Below are positions 1 through 8,077 of a stretch of 64,000 nt of DNA, piece by piece. This stretch comes from Sphingomonas echinoides (GTDB lineage: Bacteria; Pseudomonadota; Alphaproteobacteria; Sphingomonadales; Sphingomonadaceae), in NCBI RefSeq assembly GCF_029623395.1, contig NZ_JAPYKK010000002.1, forward strand, positions 124,001 through 188,000, in the 5' to 3' direction. Positions within the stretch are counted from its first letter, which is position 1, and each line of letters starts with the position of its first letter. Position numbers and translations under genes: made by a program. The notes beneath the pieces were generated by a model, which was not told the DNA's origin, did not search any database, and saw only the letters and a program-made list of their open reading frames with translations.

Positions 1-141
1 GCTTTTAGCGCTTTGAAAAGCCAACAAGCGCCATGGCCCCGTCGTTGGCCACATGGCTGTTGTTGCGCACGACACGAAAGTCGCAGGTCCAAACATCGTC
101 GCTAGGCAAAAGCGAACCAGCTTGGCAGTTGCAAGAGCCAT
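1..141 (-). CDS. Possible partial CDS with signal-like N-terminus, runs off left edge
   Basis: On the minus strand an ATG at 141-139 is preceded six bases upstream by a perfect AGGAGG ribosome binding site. The frame stays open to the window edge. The predicted start MALATAKLVRFCLATMFGP is a basic then hydrophobic stretch, followed by Phe-Val-Ser-Cys, so it could be a signal or lipoprotein leader. An overlapping ORF in another minus frame (271-5) is a competing reading. It would be divergent from the nuclease gene at 193. No family is recognised; only 47 residues are visible. Confidence 0.3.
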   Translation of the reverse strand, partial: MALATAKLVRFCLATMFGPATFVSCATTAMWPTTGPWRLLAFQSAKS

Positions 142-192
142 CGGCCCCTCCTAGCCATATCTGGTGCTTGTCTGCGCAGAAGCGGGGTTCAG

Positions 193-1182
193 ATGCGAAA
201 TGCTCCAAGCGAACGCTTGTTCGTGAATGAGACGGAATTTGTGCATGCTCTTGCGCAGCTAATGGAAGCAAATCCCTGCTATTCGGAGATTGCCATTGAC
301 TCGATTATCACCACGCGCGATGGCAATTTAGGGGAGCGTCTAGCTCGCGCCGACATCCTAGCTGTGCGCGACAAGTCAAGCGGCGCTAAAGAGGCGCTTG
401 TTATAGAATGCAAAAGTCGTCCGCTTTACGGACGCGAGATTGATCGAGCGCTCGAGCAAGTACTCCGGTATGGGACGTGGCGACCAACGGCTCGCTTAGT
501 GCTCGCGCTGCCTGGCCAGCTTGCTGAAGAGGACTCGGCACGGATTAGGTCGGCGGGCGTCGAGCTTTGGGATTTAGCTGCTCTTGGTTCGATCTTCAGT
601 GCGCAACTGAAAGTACTGCAGCCGCACATTGCGTTCGCATTCGCGAGTGTGGTGGAAACACCAGAATCTGCGCTCATTAAGGAACTAGAGGCGTGCGATC
701 CTGGAAAAAAGATGTGGTCGATTTATCAGGATTTGATTGGCAGGGTTCTAGAACACTGCTTTTGCCCGCCACTCAATCCGCCGCTAGGTGAATCGCCCGA
801 TATGTCCGGGGTGAATCGGAGAGACTTCGTTCTGGCAAATTTCGCTGAAAGCGGATTTTGGAATAGCGTACGAATTCGTTATGCAGCCGACTATATCGTC
901 GCAGATGCCAAAAACTATGTTGGGAAGGTCAAAAAGAGAGAGGTGCTGCAGATGGCTAATTATCTGAAGCACTTCGGAACGGGCCTTTTTGGAATTATTA
1001 TATCTCGAAACGGTGGAGACGCTTCAGCAATTCATACAGTTCGAGAACAGTGGGCTCATTATCAGAAGATGATTCTAATCCTAGATGATACCCACTTGGT
1101 GGCAATGCTTAATGCTTCCGCACGAGGCGATGCCGCTTCCGTCATTGCCAAAGAGATACAGGATTTCAGGCTTGGCATGTAG
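193..1182 (+). CDS. Protein with two PD-(D/E)XK nuclease-like domains
   Basis: The 329-residue protein looks like two restriction-endonuclease-like folds in tandem. In the N-terminal half, Asp54 (ARADIL) is followed by Glu72-Cys-Lys74 in a hydrophobic strand, the usual D...ExK arrangement, then a helix containing Gln89 and Tyr93. In the C-terminal half, Asp211 is followed by Asp238-Ala-Lys240 and a Gln253/Tyr257 helix, resembling Mrr-type or card1-like nuclease cores. Family assignment is by motif only. The coding sequence is markedly richer in A and T than the next gene, which suggests a separate origin. No methyltransferase is nearby, so it is probably not a classical restriction enzyme. 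It may be a defence effector or a mobile-element protein. Confidence 0.65.
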   Translation: MRNAPSERLFVNETEFVHALAQLMEANPCYSEIAIDSIITTRDGNLGERLARADILAVRDKSSGAKEALVIECKSRPLYGREIDRALEQVLRYGTWRPTARLVLALPGQLAEEDSARIRSAGVELWDLAALGSIFSAQLKVLQPHIAFAFASVVETPESALIKELEACDPGKKMWSIYQDLIGRVLEHCFCPPLNPPLGESPDMSGVNRRDFVLANFAESGFWNSVRIRYAADYIVADAKNYVGKVKKREVLQMANYLKHFGTGLFGIIISRNGGDASAIHTVREQWAHYQKMILILDDTHLVAMLNASARGDAASVIAKEIQDFRLGM

Positions 1183-1356
1183 CGGGCGCGCCTACCACCA
1201 GTACAATATTGAGATTTCTCACGGGAGACCGGCCGCGAGGCCGATCTGCATTCGGCAGTTTGGCCGCAAGCATATCGCCTTCGCGCAAGGCCCGCGTTAG
1301 GGTGATGAGAGCGCCCGCGAAAACACGAAGACGACGCGACCGATCGAGGGGGAGAC

Positions 1357-3609
1357 ATGTTTCTCAAGAAGGTGACAGGCATCCGGAGCGTCGGCCGCTT
1401 CAAGGCGGCGCGCATCGCTGGCGGCATGTACGAACGGTTCACGCTGATCTACGGCGGCAACGGCCGCGGAAAGTCGACCTTGTGCGCGATCCTGCGCTCT
1501 CTCCAGACAAACGACCCGACCCCCGTCACGCGACGCCGAACGTTTCAGGCGACCAGCGATCCCGAGATCGGGCTGCTGCTCGACAGTGGGCAGGTGCGCT
1601 TCGCCAACGGCGCTTGGTCGGCCGCCAACCCCGACGTGCACATCTTCGACCAGCAGTTCGTCGCCGAGAATGTCCACGGCGGTGACCAGATCGACGTCGA
1701 ACACCGACGCAACTTCTATCGGATCGTGGTTGGCCCTGCGGGTGTGGCACTCGCGGAGGAAGTTGACCGTCTCGATCAGCTGGTAACCGCGAAGCAAGGC
1801 GAACTCGCGACGGCGAAGAAGGTGCTGGAACAGCACCTGCCGCGCGGCGTCCGGCTCGATCCCTTCCTAAAGATCGCGGCCGATCCCGCCAACGCCGATA
1901 CGATCGCGGACGCGGAACGGCGGCTGAAAGCGGTCAACGACGGCGGCGCGATTGCATCGCGCAAGCTGCTCAGCCTTCCGCCGCTTCCGGTGCTGCCCGA
2001 GGGCTTCGTTGACCTCCTCCGCAAGACGGCCGAAGGCGTGGCGGCCGACGCCGCGGCGCAGGTCCAGGCGCAACTCGCGCGGCACGATTTTGACGAGCAT
2101 GGCGAGGCATGGCTAAGCCAAGGCCTTGACCATGCGGGCGAGGGCACCTGCCCGTTTTGCGAGGCGCCGCTTGCTGGCAACGGCCTGATCGACGCCTATC
2201 GGGGGTTCTTCAGCAATGCCTACGCCGACCATAGGAAGGCGGTTGCCGACATGAGCCGCGTCCTCAGTCAGGCGCTGTCCGGGACGGCGGCGTTGCGGGT
2301 CGAACAGGGCTTCACGACCGCCGCCGCCGACGGGAAATTTTGGCTCGACTATGGCGATCACGGTTACGCGCCGCCCGCCGCAGCGGAACGGATCGTCGCC
2401 GAGGTGGAAGCCCTGTTTGATGCCGCAAAGGCGCTGCTGGCCGCGAAGAACAATGCGCTGCTGGAGACAGTGGAAACTTCCACCGCCTTCATCACCGCGG
2501 CCGCCAATTGGTCGGCGACGTCGGCCGAGCTCGCAAGCGCCTCTGCACGCGTCGACGACGCCAACTGGCTGATCCAGGCGGTCAAGGACGGCAGCGCAGC
2601 CGGTGACAAGGCCGGCATCGAAGCGGAGCTGGCGGGGGCACGTGCCGTCGAGAAGCGACATTCCGAGCCGGTCGTGACGCTCGCCGCGGAGTATCTCCAG
2701 CTCACCGCCGACAAACAGACGCTAGTCGACGCGAAGGACGACAAGAAGAAGGCGCTGGACGCCTACGACGCCTCGATCTTCGGTGCCTACGAAGCCGACA
2801 TCAATTCATTTCTGACGAGCTTCGGCGCCGGGTTCCGGCTTGCCGACTGTAAGAAGAGCTATGTCGGAAAGGCGCCGCAGTCCACCTTTTGCCTGCGGTT
2901 CGACAATAGCGACATCGACGTGACGAAGGCGAGCGCCGACGAGCCTGGGTTCGACACGACGATGAGCGCTGGCGACAAGAACACCTTCGCCTTCGCGTTC
3001 TTCTTGGCGCAGTTGAAGCGCGACGCGGACCTCACCCGCAAGCTCGTCATCTTCGACGATCCCTTCACCAGCCTCGACGATTTCCGCCGCGCGATGACCG
3101 CGAAGGAGATCGTCCGCAGCGGCGGCCGGGCCGCGCAGACGCTAGTGCTGAGCCACGACAAGTTCTTCCTGGACACGGTGCATGGCCTGATCCGCGATGC
3201 GCAATGCGTCACCATGCAGATTTCGAGCACGGCGACGGGATCGTCGATCGAGCCTTGGGACCTCGAGCGGGAGGTCAAAGAGGGGTATCTGCAGGACCAT
3301 ATGCGGCTGCAGGAGTTCGCCGACGGTCAGTCAGGCGACGCCCGCGAGATGCGGACCGTCATCCGGCCATTGCTCGAACAGTATATCCGCTACCGCTTCC
3401 CCAACCAGATCCTCGAGGGCAAATGGCTGGGCGATATGCTCGCGATCATCCGCACCGATCCGCAGCATCCGATGACGCCGCACTATGCCGAACTCGACGA
3501 CATCAACGCCTACACGGCGCCGTTCCATCACGATCCGAACGCCCCCTACGTCGAGGACGAGGTTCGCAGCTATGCCACTAGGACGGTGGCGATCGTCGGG
3601 GGCTGCTGA
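1357..3609 (+). CDS. RloC/PrrC-like AAA_13 ATPase, candidate anticodon nuclease
   Basis: This 750-residue protein has a split ABC ATPase typical of the AAA_13 group that includes RloC and PrrC. Walker A is GGNGRGKST (33-41), the signature loop is SAGDK (537-541), Walker B is VIFDDP (564-569) with the PrrC-like DDPFTSLDD continuation, and His600 is the switch histidine. Between the ATPase halves are helical, coiled-coil-like arms with Cys265-Pro-Phe-Cys268, matching a zinc hook. The C-terminal region has Arg670-x3-Glu674 and, about 50 residues on, Asn717 and His724/His725, the layout of the PrrC/RloC Arg-Glu-His nuclease triad. Known RloC cleaves tRNA anticodons and excises the wobble nucleotide under stress such as phage infection. 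A purine-rich ribosome site (GGGGGA) precedes the ATG. Function is inferred; it could be another AAA_13 defence ATPase. Confidence 0.75.
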   Translation: MFLKKVTGIRSVGRFKAARIAGGMYERFTLIYGGNGRGKSTLCAILRSLQTNDPTPVTRRRTFQATSDPEIGLLLDSGQVRFANGAWSAANPDVHIFDQQFVAENVHGGDQIDVEHRRNFYRIVVGPAGVALAEEVDRLDQLVTAKQGELATAKKVLEQHLPRGVRLDPFLKIAADPANADTIADAERRLKAVNDGGAIASRKLLSLPPLPVLPEGFVDLLRKTAEGVAADAAAQVQAQLARHDFDEHGEAWLSQGLDHAGEGTCPFCEAPLAGNGLIDAYRGFFSNAYADHRKAVADMSRVLSQALSGTAALRVEQGFTTAAADGKFWLDYGDHGYAPPAAAERIVAEVEALFDAAKALLAAKNNALLETVETSTAFITAAANWSATSAELASASARVDDANWLIQAVKDGSAAGDKAGIEAELAGARAVEKRHSEPVVTLAAEYLQLTADKQTLVDAKDDKKKALDAYDASIFGAYEADINSFLTSFGAGFRLADCKKSYVGKAPQSTFCLRFDNSDIDVTKASADEPGFDTTMSAGDKNTFAFAFFLAQLKRDADLTRKLVIFDDPFTSLDDFRRAMTAKEIVRSGGRAAQTLVLSHDKFFLDTVHGLIRDAQCVTMQISSTATGSSIEPWDLEREVKEGYLQDHMRLQEFADGQSGDAREMRTVIRPLLEQYIRYRFPNQILEGKWLGDMLAIIRTDPQHPMTPHYAELDDINAYTAPFHHDPNAPYVEDEVRSYATRTVAIVGGC

Positions 3610-4239
3610 CCGATGACATCGCGCGATGCTTGCTATCGGTCTGGCCGGCGCGTTCCGACGCTTGAAGCTGGCCGCGATGACTAGCGACCGGGTCGAAAGG
3701 GACAGTTTCGGACACGGCTCGCGGGCGAGGTTCCAGATCCAGGCAGGCGGGCAGAACGCCAACCTGTTCGGGATGCGCAAACATAGCAGATACGCTTTGC
3801 TCGAATGGTCGGCGAGTATGCGCGCGACCACGAGCATGCGAACGGAAACTTCCTGTGAGCGGCGACGCGAGGGCGGCCGGCGCGCACGACGCGTGACGGC
3901 CGATCGCGGAGCTCCCGGTCAAGCTGAAGGACGGCCGTTGCGTGCTGCTGTGGGTTCGCGCCCGCCCGCTGGACGCCTTCTGGGCGAACTACGAGAATGG
4001 CGGCGATTGGTCGACCGACGACGGGCTTTGCCCAATGCTCACCATGGTTGCCGAGAACGTACATCCGGGCGGGTTTGGACCGATCCAAGACACTTGGCAG
4101 GACGAGTAATGCCCGCCGCTTCTCGATCCTCGGCAACGACCCTGACCGGCGTTGCTCATGATCGAGCCGATCGGAATTTCGGCGCGACCCGGGTTCGAAC
4201 GCCGCGAGCGCTCGCACACAGCGAAACTTTGGTCCCTCA
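3610..4239. other. 630-base stretch without an intact gene
   Basis: This lies between the RloC-like gene and the membrane-protein gene. It holds one convincing coding remnant (3897-4109). The only long open frame in it (3626-4243, plus) is Arg-rich and reads like a shadow frame. Nothing else is recognisable. The GC-rich sequence and broken frames suggest a decayed gene. Confidence 0.5.
3897..4109 (+). pseudogene. Remnant of a coding sequence without a proper start
   Basis: From the TGA at 3894 to the TAA at 4107 one frame reads as a natural protein end, with Trp, Asp, Asn and Gly-rich stretches such as LDAFWANYENGGDWS and PGGFGPIQDTWQDE. Codon choice looks like a real gene. No ATG is present; the first possible start is a GTG at 3942 that would give 55 residues. 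The upstream part may sit in another frame after a deletion or frameshift. No family is recognised. It may be a true small gene with a GTG start, but a remnant is more likely. Confidence 0.4.
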
Positions 4240-5877
4240 ATGACGCTTGACGGATTTCTAACGGTCCTCACGCTCGCGGCGGCGATCTATGCCGTCCTAT
4301 CCCCCGTTCAGCGGCAGCGCGTGTCACTGACCTGGCGACCCCAGCTGCTACTCGCCCTGCCAATGCTGGTGGTGATCCTCGGGTTCGAGTTGTACGACTG
4401 GTCGCCGCCGGCATGCCCAATCGCACTTGGCGATATCTGCCCGCCCTTGATCCTCGGCGGGGCGGAGCCGGGGGTGGCGCGCAAGTTCGCCTTCCTACTC
4501 GCCTTCGCTTGGCTGTCCGGGGCGGTCGCCATTCATGCTATCGCCAAACCCACCCTGTCGAGCGTGCCGGCGTTCACGGAGGTCGCGACTGCGCTGATCG
4601 ACGAGGAGCAATACGGCGACGCATTGAAGCTCGTGGAGCCGCAAATCGCCCTTCTGGCGCACGCCAGCCGACGGAAGTGTTCCCGGCAACGGCTACGCGA
4701 CTGGCTTGAGGAGTTCGGGCCGACGCAGGAGCACTCGTTTCGGCGCTATCTGCGCCGGTCGGGGCCGCGCCGCTACAGCGGCAAGAACTTGCCCGCTTGG
4801 GCGGCAGCGCCGGTGCGGTGGTTGGCGCGCTTCGTTCCGGCCGGGCGCCGGGGCGAACGAGCCGCCGGTGACCTTTTCCAGCTGTTGATGAACTCACCCC
4901 AGCTGTTCAACTATATCGTGTCGCGCCGACCGTACTTCGCGCTCGGCTTGGTCCGCGAGCAGGTCTATGGCGGCGCTGACTTTCTCGAGCGTTTCCTTGG
5001 CGAGCTGATGCGTCGGCCGGGCAGTGCTCTTTATCAGGAGGTCGCCACCAACGACCATTCCGACGGGTTGGTCGGCTACCATCTTCCTGCCCGCAATCGC
5101 ATTCTCCACTTCCTGTTCGCCAATGCGAAGGTCGCTGAGGAGTTGTCGGCATGGCAGGGCGTGGGCGACTATCTGAAGCGCCTGCTCGGCGGAGACGAGC
5201 GCCCCGATTATTGGGTTTGGCTCAATGGCCGGCCCGATTGGTTCGAGCGGGAACAGATGCGCGACCCGACCTATGTCGGCATGTTATTCTTTGACATCAT
5301 GGTCAGTTCGGCTGCCAAGCAAGGTGTTGGCTACCACATGTGGCTCTACTACTTCACCTCCTTCGCCGAGATGCTCGAGCGCGGCTACGATTCGAGCGCT
5401 GCCGGCATAGATCGGACTGCCGAGTTCCCGATCCGCGCCGCCCGCCTGCTCTACGAGCTCGTGAGCCACCTGACTGGTTGGGTCGGCATGCTGCGGCATC
5501 TGCCCGAAGGTGCAGTGCACCGCGGAGTTCCCGACCGGCCCGATTACCCGGCCACCATACCCTTCGCCGCCGCCCAGGCGCTAGGACGCGTACTCGCGGT
5601 ATCGGTTCTGTCGCAGAAGGTGGACGACGGAGTGATCCAAACGCTGCACGATGTCGCGATCCGGCCGATCAAGGAATTGCATCCCGACGAGGGGGATCGG
5701 TCGGCTCTCCGCGCTTATTTAATTAACGCGCTGCTGAGCGGCGGTGACCGAAAGAGCGATCCTGCCTACCTTGCACGGCTCGCGGAGCTTCTCGATCGGA
5801 ACGACGATCTGATCGAGTATGAGATCCCCGACTATGTGGCGGCGCTCAAAGCCCGGATCGACGGGACGGATCGATGA
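4240..5877 (+). CDS. Unrecognised protein with three N-terminal membrane segments
   Basis: The 545-residue product begins with three hydrophobic segments (about 5-20, 35-52 and 83-102). The rest is a long soluble part, rich in Arg, Leu and aromatic residues with helical character, probably cytoplasmic. No catalytic motif is visible to me. It follows the RloC-like gene and the remnant and is followed 85 bases later by another unknown gene, so the two may be cotranscribed. A membrane-anchored partner in a defence locus is one possibility, but this rests only on position. Confidence 0.6.
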   Translation: MTLDGFLTVLTLAAAIYAVLSPVQRQRVSLTWRPQLLLALPMLVVILGFELYDWSPPACPIALGDICPPLILGGAEPGVARKFAFLLAFAWLSGAVAIHAIAKPTLSSVPAFTEVATALIDEEQYGDALKLVEPQIALLAHASRRKCSRQRLRDWLEEFGPTQEHSFRRYLRRSGPRRYSGKNLPAWAAAPVRWLARFVPAGRRGERAAGDLFQLLMNSPQLFNYIVSRRPYFALGLVREQVYGGADFLERFLGELMRRPGSALYQEVATNDHSDGLVGYHLPARNRILHFLFANAKVAEELSAWQGVGDYLKRLLGGDERPDYWVWLNGRPDWFEREQMRDPTYVGMLFFDIMVSSAAKQGVGYHMWLYYFTSFAEMLERGYDSSAAGIDRTAEFPIRAARLLYELVSHLTGWVGMLRHLPEGAVHRGVPDRPDYPATIPFAAAQALGRVLAVSVLSQKVDDGVIQTLHDVAIRPIKELHPDEGDRSALRAYLINALLSGGDRKSDPAYLARLAELLDRNDDLIEYEIPDYVAALKARIDGTDR

Positions 5878-5962
5878 AGGAGACAGAAATCAGAAGGCGA
5901 CCGCGGACGTGCCGGCGAGGGCTACCTATGACCGGGTGGCGTGATCAACTGGAAGCAAAGCG

Positions 5963-6685
5963 ATGAGCCTCTACCTCAGCGAGCACGAGCGGTCCGCACT
6001 TAAGTCGATCAACTCCAATACGCTGCGCGAGCTGGTCGACGAGGCGGTATGGAGCACCCGCTCACGCGCCCTCCGCGAGCTCCGCCTTGCAAGCTGCGGT
6101 GTCTACGTCGCCGAGCGACTGCGGCGGTTCGAACGCGACCTCGACAACTACGCCAAGGCAAAATCGGCGCAAAAGAGGATCGATACACGAGCGCGGGTGA
6201 GCAGCGCCGGGAGTGAACTCCTCCGCGCGGTGCGCGAGATGCAGGACCGGATGGTGGCGGAGGACAGGGAGCTCGAGCGCTTCCGCATCGATGACCTGAT
6301 CCCGCCGCCCCACCGCCTGCGTGAGCGGATCGAGGTACGGGTCGGTTTCCAATGGCGCGACATCGCCTCGGACTCCTGGCGGTTCAGCAGCATCACTTTC
6401 GCCCATAACGTCCAGCTGCATCCCGATTATGAGAAGCCGGTGCCGAAGCGGAAGCCGAGCGCGGCTAAGCAGGATGAGGAGCGCCAGGACGAGCTCTACC
6501 GCCGCTGGGAGGATCTCCGGTCGCGGGCGCTCGGCACGGTGCGGGAGTTTTTTCAGAAGGGCGGCGACGGCACCGCGATCCTCGAGAGGTTCGAAGCGCA
6601 GTCCGGCATGCGAAGCCGCTTTCTCGACAATTTTAGCTGCGATTTCTGGCTCGATCCGGCCGCGACGTCCGGCGCGGCGGGCTAG
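5963..6685 (+). CDS. Unrecognised 240-residue charged protein
   Basis: The N-terminal half (about 30-110) is Arg- and Glu-rich and helical, likely coiled coil. A more beta-like segment (120-155, with several Trp and Phe) follows, then a Lys/Glu-rich linker around 160-180 and a final helical region. There is no signal peptide, no membrane segment and no recognised motif. It starts 85 bases after the membrane-protein gene in the same direction, which suggests shared transcription. A strong hairpin lies 276 bases downstream. Function unknown. Confidence 0.55.
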   Translation: MSLYLSEHERSALKSINSNTLRELVDEAVWSTRSRALRELRLASCGVYVAERLRRFERDLDNYAKAKSAQKRIDTRARVSSAGSELLRAVREMQDRMVAEDRELERFRIDDLIPPPHRLRERIEVRVGFQWRDIASDSWRFSSITFAHNVQLHPDYEKPVPKRKPSAAKQDEERQDELYRRWEDLRSRALGTVREFFQKGGDGTAILERFEAQSGMRSRFLDNFSCDFWLDPAATSGAAG

Positions 6686-7202
6686 GATCGCGCCTCGGCC
6701 CATATCGAACTGCACTCCACCCACTCAACTCTACGCCAGCGGAGCCACGCCGGATCGCAGCGTGATCTTCCGGGAACGCAATGGTTGTGGGGTTTTCGCC
6801 CTTGTTCGGCAACGAAAGGCATTCAAGGCCCGTCCCGGGGCCGCATGAACGAACGACCGTTTGCAGCCGTCGCCACCCGTAAGCAGCCGAGCCCTTTCCA
6901 CCCTCGAGAGGCGCTCGAGCCCCCTTCCCTGCTTCTTGAACGAATGGCTGGTTTTTTCGGCCGTCCGCTCCAAAGCGGACGGGCGGCTTTCCCCCCAATT
7001 TTAACAAAGTTGAGCCCTCAAACCGGCTTTGCTCTCGACTTAGTGTACGGTTCGAGCATTGCTGTCAGGGCCGGACTGATCAACGCCACCGGCCATGAAC
7101 CGGCGCTGCATGCCAGCACCACTCCAGCGAGCCCTGCATTGACGGGGCTTGGGTCAGTGGCAGCAGCATTTTGCCGCGGCCGAAGACCGAAAGGCCAACA
7201 TC
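6686..7202. other. 517-base intergenic stretch
   Basis: This separates the unknown island genes from the recombinase cassette. It contains a perfect hairpin at 6961-6982 and an AT-rich patch around 6995-7045 that may carry the cassette promoter. No open frame in it looks like a gene. Confidence 0.5.
6961..6982 (+). terminator. Terminator-like hairpin
   Basis: CCGTCCGCT and AGCGGACGG form a perfect 9-base-pair stem with a four-base loop. A weak T-run (CTTT) follows on the plus strand. It is suitably placed to end transcription from the unknown genes upstream, though 276 bases past the last stop codon. Confidence 0.45.
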
Positions 7203-7691
7203 ATGGCACAGCCCTTTAAACTCACCGACCTCCAGCTTGCTTTGCTAACCATCGCCGCCGAAAGCAGCGATGGCAGCCTACTACCTGCTCCTGAACATGT
7301 CGGCGACCTTGATGCTGGCATTCAAAATGCCATCCCCCCGCTCATCAAACACGCGTTGGTTACAGAAACTCTGGTGACGGACACAAACGCAAGCTGGCGA
7401 CAGAATGGCAATAGCTACTTTGGGTTGCTCATCACCAGTGCTGGGCGGGTAACGGTTGCCGAAGCGCCAGTGCCAAAGACCGTTGTCCCTGCTGCTCGGG
7501 CCGACAGTAAGATCGCCACGGTCGCGCAACTTCTCCGCCGCGACGCCGGCGCCAGCCTGGACGAACTTGTTCAGGTCACCGGCTGGCTGCCGCACACTAC
7601 ACGGGCCGCACTAACCGGTTTGCGCAAGAAGGGGCATGCCATCACCCGCAGCGGCGAAACCGGCGCCTTTCGCTACCATATGGCGGCATGA
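7203..7691 (+). CDS. DUF3489 domain protein
   Basis: The protein (162 residues from the ATG at 7203) ends with the DUF3489 winged-helix-like pattern: KIATVAQLLRR, then ASLDELVQVTGWLPHTTRA and a C-terminal KKGHAITRSGE strand. These small proteins are commonly found beside DUF2924 and a serine recombinase in alphaproteobacteria and probably bind DNA. An in-frame start at 7149 exists but adds an unconserved-looking leader. The stop overlaps the next start by four bases (ATGA), so the three-gene cassette is translationally coupled. Confidence 0.8.
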   Translation: MAQPFKLTDLQLALLTIAAESSDGSLLPAPEHVGDLDAGIQNAIPPLIKHALVTETLVTDTNASWRQNGNSYFGLLITSAGRVTVAEAPVPKTVVPAARADSKIATVAQLLRRDAGASLDELVQVTGWLPHTTRAALTGLRKKGHAITRSGETGAFRYHMAA

Positions 7692-8077
7692 TGGGCATTG
7701 ATGAGAAGCTTGCTCGGCTGGCGACGTTGTCGCCGGCCGACCTGCGTGCCGAATGGATGCAAACTTACAAGGTCCCTGCCCCCAAACTGTCACCAGACCT
7801 GCTCCGGCTCGGTATCGCCTACCGGCTACAAGAGAAAGTCTATGGCAGCATACCAATACGGGTCGCGCGGTCGCTAACGCGTCCCACAACTTCCGCTGCG
7901 CGTACGATCAAGCCCGGCACACAGCTTGTCCGTAGCTGGAACGGTCGTACCATCGATGTGCTTGCCACTGACGACGGTTTTCTCATGGACGGAGAAAGCT
8001 ACCGCTCGCTGTCTGCCATTGCCCGCCACGTCACCGGCACGGCCTGGTCAGGGCCACGCTTCTTTGGGCTGAACTGA
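7688..8077 (+). CDS. DUF2924 domain protein
   Basis: The 129-residue protein matches DUF2924: an N-terminal helix with LSPADLRAEW, LRLGIAYRLQE, then GTQLVRSWNGRTIDVLATDDGF and the closing YRSLSAIARHVTGTAWSGPRFFGL segment. Members lie directly upstream of serine recombinases on mobile elements. Their biochemical role is not established; an accessory role in recombination is plausible. Its TGA shares its last base with the ATG of the recombinase gene. Confidence 0.85.
   Translation: MMGIDEKLARLATLSPADLRAEWMQTYKVPAPKLSPDLLRLGIAYRLQEKVYGSIPIRVARSLTRPTTSAARTIKPGTQLVRSWNGRTIDVLATDDGFLMDGESYRSLSAIARHVTGTAWSGPRFFGLN

Noticed and set aside
4186..4206. CCCGGGTTCGAACG, resembling a tRNA T-arm
   Set aside because: No acceptor, D-arm or anticodon arm can be folded around it.
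3626..4243. 205-codon plus-strand frame between the RloC-like gene and the membrane-protein gene
   Set aside because: Arg-rich composition; a different frame in the same place (3897-4109) has much better protein character.
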